Assembly (NCBI GenBank): GCA_023055355.1
Contig: JALJCS010000007.1
Coordinates: forward strand, 840,001 to 904,000
Source of the DNA: Agelaius tricolor
Taxonomy: Eukaryota > Chordata > Aves > Passeriformes > Icteridae
DNA length: 64,000 bases
Direction of reading: 5' to 3'
The notes under the pieces were generated by a model. The model saw only the letters and a program-made list of their open reading frames with translations, did no database searches and was not told the origin of the DNA. Positions 56,697 through 64,000 of this stretch are shown piece after piece. Every line of letters begins with the position of its first letter. Within the stretch, counting starts at the first letter, position 1. The translations under genes and the position numbers were made by a program.

Positions 56697-57954
56697 GTAA
56701 GTTAATGCCTGTTTGCCTCAATTGATACCAACAGCCATCTTTTTATAATGAATGACTGAGCTTAGAATAATTGGGAAGGCTCAATAGACCATGTATTTTC
56801 AAAATTAAACTGCTGTCACAGGAATAAACTTATTAATGGGAATTCTGTTCTAAGAGTGTTCCCTTAGGATTTGAAATATGATGTTGTGTTAGCCACCAAA
56901 TTGTGAGTGATGCCTTAGGAGAGAGGGGTTATTTCTTAGAGCATTCTGTCCCACACGTTTATGTTTTGTGTGCTGGATGAAAGGATTAGAGGATGACTGG
57001 AGTTCTGAAAGCAGGACAGAGTGGAGGTGATGGGGGAGATGTGTGTTTGGGCATTGTGGTCCTTCCTGCATCATTCCCTCATGGCACAGGAACTGCTCTG
57101 GGCAGCTCCTGGGGCCTGGCTGTTCCCTGGAGAAACCCTGGGGACAGCTCCAGGTGGGCACAAGCACATTTTTAATGGCAGCTGGGAAAGACTGCACACA
57201 GCAGGCAAATTTGCAAAGCAAAGCCCTTTGGTCTAAATGGAGTGTGAGATTTGGAGGGGAGAGGGCAGGAAAGAATGGTTTTCCCTGGAATAGAGGGGAT
57301 GTTAATTCAGGAGATGGAGCCAGAACCTCCTGTTCAGGAGAGTTCTGTGGCCAGTGAAGGTGAAAAGCTCAGTTATAACCAGGATGGAGGGGCTTTTCTG
57401 CCTACTCTGCTTTTGCTTTCTCTGCCTTCCCTGGGTAGTTTTGTTTTTCCTGCACCTCCTCTTTCTTATTCCTGCTTTTTAACACTTGACATTCCTGTGT
57501 GTTCATCCTCTGCTTCTTCCTGTGCCCTTGGTGGGTCAGGAATTGGGATGGGAGAGGGAGAGGGAGAGGGAGAGGGAGAGGGAGAGGGAGAGGAGGCTGC
57601 TCCATGCCTCAGATCCCTGCTCTGTGATCCATGGCCTGCAGTGGAAGGGGAGCACTCAGAGTGTGGAATGAGCTCAGACATCACCAGACAAAAATGACAG
57701 CTGCCAGCACCAGCCAGCACTCTGTGGTGTCCCCATCCTTTCTCCCTCAATCCCAAAATGCTGTAGAAGCACCCCTGGAACTTCCTTGTGCCCAGGGACA
57801 CCTCGGGTTGGGACCTGGCCAAGGTCTCTGACCTGTCCTAAACCTGCCAAGAGGGGCCTGAACCCAAACAGGAGCAGGGAGTTCCTTGGGAGAATGCTTT
57901 GGTTGGAATGATTGCTTGTGTGAAATTCAAGGTCTGTGTTCCTGTTTTTTTCAG
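56697..57954 (+). other. CRYZL1 intron 5
   Basis: Only the GGGAGA repeat is recognisable in 1.26 kb. Confidence 0.6.
57545..57593 (+). repeat. (GGGAGA)n hexanucleotide repeat
   Basis: About seven perfect GGGAGA units on the sense strand of CRYZL1. G-runs of three with three-base loops fit the G-quadruplex pattern. Confidence 0.9.
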
Positions 57955-58023
57955 GAATTCTGCCCCTGGATTCCGAGGAGTCTGGTGTCTGTGAAGTTAT
58001 CCTGGTTCATGAGCATTATTTGG
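57955..58023 (+). CDS. CRYZL1: CRYZL1 exon 6: residues 88-111
   Basis: Encodes GILPLDSEESGVCEVILVHE then HYL, nearly identical to mammals. The acceptor is TTTTTTCAG. The donor GTTTGT departs from the GTRAGT consensus and is the weakest in this gene, but the frame and the next exon fix it here. Confidence 0.9.
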
Positions 58024-58654
58024 GTTTGTAGATTATACATTTTGCTAATAATAATTTTTACTGTAGACTTTGTTTTAGCTTTTCTAAAAGGGACCCCATT
58101 ACCTTGGAGCTCTGGGCACACTCCTTTCATTCCAACATTCCAAAATTCCAGTTGCCCCACCAAGTCACAGAAGTTTGAAAACTCAAGGGCTTTTTCTTTG
58201 CTGTCACCATTTCACAGTTCATGATGGCCTAAACCACACAAGCTGACCCTGGTTTTGTCCTTTTCCTTTTATTTCCCTTCTAACTTCCTGTTCTGTTGCT
58301 TCATTTTTGTATTTTTTCCTAAGCTGTCAAAAAGTTTAATTAGGAGAAATTTGCTTTTTTCTTCCCTTTGACTCAGTCCAGGAATATCACCTGGGACCAG
58401 ACTAACAGATGGGGTGAAGCAAGGAGACTGGAAGTGGAGACTGGAATTTTCAGGGATGAGGGTCAGGGAAAGCCTGGTATTGAAACGTTGTTTTCAATTA
58501 TTGTGAGCTTCCAGTTTTCCCTTTCTGGGCCTAGATTACTTTAATGAGTAGGATACTAAATGTGGGAGTCTCTGCTCTTCTTCCAGCAGTTTGTTACCTT
58601 GACCAAGCTATTCTTTTGCTCAAAATTTGCTCTTCCCAAAGAAACTGTGACTTC

Positions 58655-58785
58655 CCCATCCCTGGAAGTGTCCAGGGCCAGGTTGGACAGGGCTTGGAGC
58701 AGCCTGGGACAGTGGAAGGTGTCCCTGCCATGGCACTGGATGGGCTTTGAGGTCCTTCCAACCCAAACCTCCCTGGGATTCTAAA
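58655..58785 (+). mobile_element. CR1 3-prime end
   Basis: CCCTGGAAGTGTCCAGGGCC, GGTTGGACAGGGCTTGGAGC and CCTTCCAACCCAAACCTCCC. It is close to the classic avian CR1 tail. Confidence 0.85.
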
Positions 58786-59109
58786 AATCTAAGTTTGGGT
58801 TGTGTTTGCTGTGACTACCATGAATTTCTGAGTAGTTATGAGGTGGCTCCCTTAAACTTGGTTATATCAAAGATGAATCCCTAATTTAATTGTGTAAAAT
58901 ATGGCAAAATATCCTCTCCATGGCTTCTGAATAGGAGAGGAAACAGGAGCCAGGGCTGGTGACCTGTTTGCAGGGGGAGCCTTCCTGACTCACTGTGACA
59001 ACTTTTGCTAAATAAGCCCAGGGGTTTTGCTGGGGTTTTTACCATCTCTTTGCTGTGTTTGTTGGTGTGTGTGGTGTTACATTTTAGTCAAATGGTTTGC
59101 TCTGTTCAC

Positions 59110-59425
59110 CCTTTGAAAATGTCATGTACAGTTTATTCCATGTGTTCCTCCCCTGCAGTATCAGGTATCTGTAACCCCATGGGCCCCAGTCTGATTCTGT
59201 GCCCACCTTGAATCTCCCTGTTAAACTGTGTGAGCAAGGAGAGCTTGTCTTAGCTCTTTGCTCTCTCTTGGCCCTTTCTCTCCCCAGGCTCTCCCCCTCT
59301 CCCCTTTTCTCCCTTCTCCCTCAGGAACCACGCTGCTCCCAGGGGTGGGACCCTCAATAAACCCTCAGCTAATGAGCACCCCCAGAACTGACTCTCTCCT
59401 TGCCTGCCTGCTGCTCCCAGTGAGC
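59110..59425 (+). mobile_element. Possible LTR with polyadenylation signal
   Basis: A long CT-rich tract (CTCTCCCCTTTTCTCCC) followed by GTGGGACCCTCAATAAACCC resembles an LTR R/U5 junction; AATAAA is at 59353. It lies just upstream of CRYZL1 exon 7 in the same sense, so it could offer a cryptic polyadenylation site. Family not certain. Confidence 0.35.
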
Positions 59426-59493
59426 AGACAGCTCTAGGGCACTCCAGGGGATCCCCTGGGAGCTGCTGAGGTGTGTTTGTGTCTGTCCCTCAG

Positions 59494-59627
59494 CTCACAA
59501 GCCCCAGAAGCTGTGCTGGGCAGAGGCTGCGGGGACGCTCCGGGACGGGCTCCGCGCGTACACGGCCCTGCACTACCTGGCCCCGGTGTCCCCTGGCACC
59601 AGTGTCCTCGTCCTGGATGGAGCAAGT
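59494..59627 (+). CDS. CRYZL1: CRYZL1 exon 7: residues 111-155
   Basis: Encodes [20 protein letters not shown] then [20 protein letters not shown] and LDGAS. It carries the domain-joining helix (AYTAL) and the first strand of the Rossmann fold, ending inside the glycine-rich loop. It is much more GC-rich than the other CRYZL1 exons. The donor is GTGGGT. Confidence 0.93.
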
Positions 59628-60344
59628 GTGGGTACCTGGGGTCACACAGCCCCCTGCACACATCCCCTGCCTTCCTGGGGTGCTGGCAGTGCCCTTCCTT
59701 TCCTGGCTTTGCAGGAAGGGCTGTCCCTGGGCTGCCCAGGGCTATTGTCCTGCCTGGAGTGGGGGGTGCACACAGGGAGGGTGTTCTGGTGTCCTGCACT
59801 GACACAGTTTTGCCCTGAGTCCTCAGGGATAACTGCAGGAAAATACCTTCTTTTTCAGTCCTCTCCCAGCTCTGCTTTTTACTTTTTCTTGGATATAAAT
59901 AATTTGATTTGCATCCCTGCAGTTCTTGGTGCTAATGAAGATGTGGGGTCCCCTCAGCCAAGGTTCTGTAATGTAAATGTGGCTGGGGCCTTTTCCTTGG
60001 AGCTTTTTTCCCTTCAAGCTCTGACTTCTAGCTGCAGTGAAGGTGGCTGTGGTAATTAAAGTAGAATCTGAGCTATTCTATTGATGACAAGAACCAATTA
60101 CTGACCAAAAGTTCATTTAGAGCTTCCCAGTCACTGAAGAGTTGTTTTGGCCTCACTTAGGACAGAAGCAGATCTGTGAATATTCAATTCTTGGTTCAGC
60201 TGTGGGGTTTTTGCAGGAGTAAGTTAATTTCTGGGTATTCTCCTGACTGGCCTTTACAATATAATTTTAATAAACAACATCAAATTGTTGGTGTAAATAA
60301 ATGAATGAATAAATTAATCAATGACCCTGCTTTTCCCCCCTCAG
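59628..60344 (+). other. CRYZL1 intron 7
   Basis: 717 bases, no repeat recognised except a short (AATG)n just before the acceptor. Confidence 0.6.
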
Positions 60345-60456
60345 CCATTTGGTACCATTGCAATTCAGCTGGCCCAACACAGAGGGGCCAAAGTTATCTC
60401 CACTGCCCACAGCCTGGAGGACAAGCAGTACCTGGAGAGGCTCAGGCCTGCTGGGG
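60345..60456 (+). CDS. CRYZL1: CRYZL1 exon 8: residues 156-192, nucleotide-binding loop
   Basis: Encodes [20 protein letters not shown] then [17 protein letters not shown]. Joined to exon 7 the loop reads [13 protein letters not shown], the dinucleotide-binding signature of quinone-oxidoreductase-like proteins. The acceptor has a C-run before TCAG. The donor GTGAGT leaves phase 1. The following mammalian segment (ARVIDVSNGK) was not found in the remaining 3.5 kb. Confidence 0.94.
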
Positions 60457-63142
60457 GTGAGTTTTATCCTTCAGTGCTGAAGTTTGGCCTAAAGAATGTC
60501 TTTCTGTCAGGTCTAGAGACTTACCCCTATAAAAATTAAACACCAATTGATAAATAGTGTAATTAAACAGTTTTCAGGTTTGTCCTGTGCTCCACAGGTG
60601 TTTAATTTCTGGTTTAGGTGTACTTAATGGCATTTGAATTCTCCATTTCAGTGGTAATGGCTGGCAGTACTTCCCAGTGGTGCTGAGTGCTGGCTTTTGG
60701 CCCAGGTGCTGAGGAAATCTTTCCATGTGATTGCTGTGCAAGGAAGGATTGCTGACTCACCACTCCCCCAGCGTGTGCCAGAGCTCACACACCTGACACC
60801 CAGCCCTCAGCACCTCAGATTGCTCCTGCCAGGGTTCTGTCAGTGTCAGCTGGACATGCACAGGCTCTGCATTCTCCTGCTTTCCAAAGGAGCTGCCTCA
60901 CACACAACACTTGCATTCTTCCCTGACTTTAATACTTCAAGTTTGGGGTTTTTTTCCCTATGAGAAGATACTCTGTGTAAGAATCTTTTCTGATCAAAAT
61001 TTTGGTGGTGTTTTGTGGAGGAAAGTGGAATATTCCTTTATTCTGACATTTTGAAAATAAAGGATGGCTTGTCAGTCTGGCTGGACTGCAGCAAAAGGTT
61101 AAAACTGGTGCCTGCTACGTCCTCCTGCAAATACCAAGTGCTGCAGTGTGATTGCCAGGTTTCTTTTTCAGAGTATGGTTTTTGTTGGCATTCACAGGAG
61201 CTACAGAACTGGAAGATGCCTTTGGGGGAGCCTTGTGCAGCCCCATCTGTGTGGTTACAGCTGCAGGCACCACAGCAGCCCAGGGCTGCCACTGCAGCAC
61301 CTGCCAGACTCATTTCTCTGGAGCTGGAGAGCAACACTGGTTTGTTTGTTTGGTTTTTTTTTTTTGCAATTTCACCCCAAAACCCCCTATTTTTTCTTGG
61401 TTTCAGCAGCCTTTTTTTCTGTCTCTGTGTTTCCATATTTTACTGCACTAGCAGTCATGACAGACATCAGAACTGGAAGATTTTTGGGAATGCTGTTGCT
61501 GTGCAGAGCCTTGTTGCACCAGCTGTTACAGGGCCAAAGAGGAAATACTGAAGACCTAAAACTTCCTTTTGTAACATTTTATGGGTGTATTTTGCTAATC
61601 ATATGAAAAAGTCATGAGCTAGGAAAGGATTTGGCAATTTTATTCTTACAGTCCTGAGAACTTTTTACAGCATTTTTAAGGTTTTTGAATGTTAATGTCA
61701 AATAGAGCATAAATAATCCAAGCTCTAATTGGCTTCTTGTGTGTGTGGGTGGAGGATTTTCAGTTTTGTGCTTGTTCAGTGGGTTTTTGGTTAGTTTTGG
61801 GCAGTTTTCAGGGAGCAGCAGTTTGTGTTATCATTGTTTAGCATACCAAGCTGCTTCCTGGAATGGCTGAGGGGGAAAAATGATAACTGCAACTTTATTT
61901 CAAATAAAGAAATAGAACCTGAGTACAGCATTGAAGAGAGAAACAGTTTGAGTGCAAAAGCAAAAAGCTTTTAAAAGTGTTCAGACTTTCTGATTTGTTT
62001 GTTAATTAATGTGATTCCAGTGCCTGAAGTAGAAGTTCTGGTACTGTTTCAGGATGGGGCTTTTATTTTGTCTTTAGTAATCCCTGGAGTAAAAGTTATA
62101 ATAGAATGAAGGAGGGGATTTTAACAAAATGTGACATTTTAATGCCTGTGTTTGAGGTGGAGACAGATTATTCCATAAGCAATGGGATGAGTTTCTGTTA
62201 GAGAAGCCAAGGGAAAGTATCTGCACATACACAGATATTTCCTCCTGCTTTTCTTTCAGTTGGCTTTGGGAGGTTTTATTTGTGCCACCAGCACTGAGCT
62301 CTCAGGGGATGCCTCTGCTTAGAACCTCCCAGAGCAAACTCTGGGGAAGGCTGTGGAATCCTGGTGTTTCTGTGCCTCCAGCAGTGGAGGAGGAGGAGAG
62401 AAACTGAAGTTTTGCCAGTCAGAAAAATCTTACTTTGGAAGCTGTGCAAGGCACAGCAGAAGAAACTGAACTCATTTACCAGTATTTTGTGAGAAATACA
62501 TAAGTGACAAAGGATTATGGAAAGTTATATTACAGTTTGTTACTTGGCCTTTTCCACAATGGTGAGAAATTTTCCCAGCATTTTTTAGGAAGGAAGTTGA
62601 CCAGGATTTTGATAAGTACTGTTTGAACAATTGTACTGAGTTAAGGAACAAAACTGGACATTTTTGCTATACAGAAATCAGAAAATACTCACAATGGTGG
62701 AACTCTGTCCTTTTCTTTTTGATTGCCAGGCTTTGGATCTATGAAACCAGAATTATTTTCCAAAAGTGAAATTATTTGCAGAAATAATACCATGTCAAAT
62801 TGCCCTGTTAAGGAAAACCTTTTAACTTCTTGACTGAAGGAAACTAAGAAGAAAAGGATATTATGGGGGTTTGTTTGCATAGGGGGAATGTGGATATTTA
62901 ATTAATTATTATCCCATCTGTAGTAAATTTTGACAGTGAAATCATTTGACTTCAGTGAAAAGAAAAGAGGAAATTACTTGGGATTTGAATGCATCTGTGA
63001 TTAGATTGGGGGTTTGAAGGGACAAAAAGAACCAAACCCAAGGCATTTATTGATGACTTGTTAATATCCTTAATGACCAGCTCCTTGCATTTTTCTTCCC
63101 TCCCTCCTTCCTCCCGTCCCTGCTGCTGGGATCCCACTGCAG

Positions 63143-63163
63143 GAGTCCGGCAGCCTTTGGTGG
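63143..63163 (+). CDS. Possible 21-base microexon of CRYZL1 (doubtful)
   Basis: A 21-base segment between a long pyrimidine tract ending CACTGCAG and a consensus donor TGG|GTGAGT. It would fit the phase of exon 8 (enter 1, leave 1) and add GVRQPLV. It has only two identities with the expected mammalian ARVIDVS, so it could equally be a cryptic or non-functional splice-site pair. Confidence 0.2.
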
Positions 63164-63339
63164 GTGAGTGCAGATCTGAGCTCAGGCTCCACATTTGTTT
63201 GATGTTCTTTCAGTTCTCATTTTGCTCTGAGGTCCTTGCCCTGTTTAGTTTCTAAATGTTTGTTCTACTTCATAATGATGAAACAAACCCTGTGGCTGCT
63301 CCTTCTCTGTGTTATTGCCATAATATTAAAAATGGCTTT

Positions 63340-63525
63340 TACCTGAAAGAGAGCAGGGTTGGATGGGAACTTGGCAAGGAGGAATTGTTCCCTGGCAGGG
63401 TGGGCAGGTTGGACACTGGGGACAGTGGGAGGTGTCCCTGCCATGGCACGGGTGGGATGGGGTCCCTGAGGTCCCTCCCAACCCAAACCATTCCAGGATT
63501 CTCTCATTCCTGATTCTGTGGTTCA
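63340..63525 (+). mobile_element. CR1 3-prime end with internal deletion
   Basis: GGCAAGGAGGAATTGTTCCC joins directly to GGTTGGACACTGGGGACAGT, so the middle block is missing. The tail is CCCAACCCAAACCATTCCAG then GATTCTCTCATTCC. Confidence 0.8.
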
Positions 63526-63644
63526 TCTTTATAACCAGCTATAAAGAGGGCATCATAGATGCATGACAGGAAAATGTGTTTGTGGCTTTCAGTTCAGCAA
63601 TATTTCAAGAGCATATGTAAATTCTTTCATCTAAACATTTAATT

Positions 63645-64000
63645 AATGTTAAAAACGCCAATCACTTGTTTTTAAATTTTTTTAAAGTTTAATAGTAATA
63701 AAATGGTTATAAAAATAGTAATACAATTAGAGTAATAATAATTTGGACAATCTGGATTAGGACAATATGAGACAATAAGAACAAAGAGTTACAGACAGTC
63801 TGGGTACCTTTTCTGGGCAGCACAAGCCCGAAAAAGGCCCCACGTTAACAGAGGATTAACCCTTAACAGCAACAGCCTGTTGCATATTCCTACACCTCAC
63901 ACATGATGCATAAATTCCATTCAAACACAGGATTCTGGCTGGGCAGTGTCAGCTGCTTCCTCTGAACCCTGACGGTGTCATCATGGCTGAGTGAGGCAGG
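63645..64000 (-). mobile_element. LTR, cut by the window edge
   Basis: Read on the minus strand: a TTTATGCATCATG motif, GTTAATCCTCTGTTAACGTG, GGGCTTGTGCTGCCCAG, AAAGGTACCCAGACTGTC, and an AT-rich end reaching GTGATTGGCGTTTTTAAC. It closely resembles a songbird ERV LTR I remember. It is antisense to CRYZL1. The other end and any internal region lie outside. Confidence 0.6.

Larger units (their letters stand above)
58024..59493 (+). other. CRYZL1 intron 6
   Basis: A CR1 tail and the possible LTR with AATAAA; the rest looks unique. Confidence 0.6.
53222..64000 (+). other. CRYZL1: CRYZL1 gene, 5-prime half
   Basis: Crystallin zeta-like 1 belongs to the zinc-free medium-chain dehydrogenase/reductase family, related to NADPH quinone oxidoreductase. 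Its substrate is not established. Seven coding exons read M-1 to residue 192 in a single frame (577 coding bases) and match the mammalian protein of about 350 residues. The part seen covers the GroES-like N-terminal fold and the start of the Rossmann fold. The left limit given is the putative ETS site, because the transcription start is not known; the gene continues past the right edge. Confidence 0.93.
60457..64000 (+). other. CRYZL1 intron 8 (part)
   Basis: About 2.7 kb of unique-looking DNA, then the doubtful 21-base exon, a CR1 tail and the edge LTR. No segment coding for the conserved ARVIDVSNGK continuation was found. Confidence 0.6.

Noticed and set aside
61015..61606. Possible CRYZL1 exon inside intron 8
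   Set aside because: Open frames exist, but neither splice phase nor residues agree with the expected continuation, and the stretch includes a poly-T run.
1..64000. CRISPR array, bacterial operon, tRNA or rRNA genes
   Set aside because: The tandem arrays have no unique spacers, the genes are spliced, and no cloverleaf or rRNA core was recognised.

Overview
The window is vertebrate nuclear DNA from a bird, most likely a songbird. It is intron-rich and strewn with CR1 LINE 3-prime ends. It also carries several LTR segments of types I associate with passerine endogenous retroviruses. The genus cannot be named from the sequence alone.

Two protein genes stand head to head across a CpG island at about 52.1-53.5 kb. 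Leftwards on the minus strand is the 5-prime part of ITSN1 (intersectin-1), an endocytic scaffold with two EH domains and a coiled coil ahead of its SH3 domains. Thirteen exons (25,444 down to 730) join in frame to exactly 1,590 coding bases, giving residues 1-530 of a protein of about 1,720 residues in mammals. The EF-hand loops of EH1 and EH2 and the Glu/Arg-rich coiled coil can be read directly. The SH3 part and the 3-prime end lie left of position 1. Rightwards on the plus strand is the 5-prime half of CRYZL1 (crystallin zeta-like 1, a zinc-free quinone-oxidoreductase-like protein). Seven coding exons (54,456-60,456) encode residues 1-192 of about 350, including the GxSxFG dinucleotide-binding loop. 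The remaining exons lie right of 64,000, apart from one doubtful 21-base candidate. CRYZL1 next to ITSN1 in divergent orientation matches the order known from mammals.

Layout: 0.7-25.4 kb holds the ITSN1 coding exons; 25.4-52.6 kb is a very long ITSN1 intron 1 with no gene of its own that I can see; 52.1-53.5 kb is the shared promoter with seven CCAAT boxes, part of them in a duplicated module; 53.2-64 kb is CRYZL1. About 30 CR1 fragments in both orientations, seven LTR-derived segments and about fifteen tandem arrays fill the introns.

The most unusual signals are two tandem duplications of 38 bases that each copied an ITSN1 splice site. One triplicated the acceptor of exon 13. The other, about 28 units long, grew from the donor of exon 10 and keeps three perfect decoy donors. 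Both would disrupt the reading frame if the decoys were used. No CRISPR, operon, tRNA or rRNA gene was seen.
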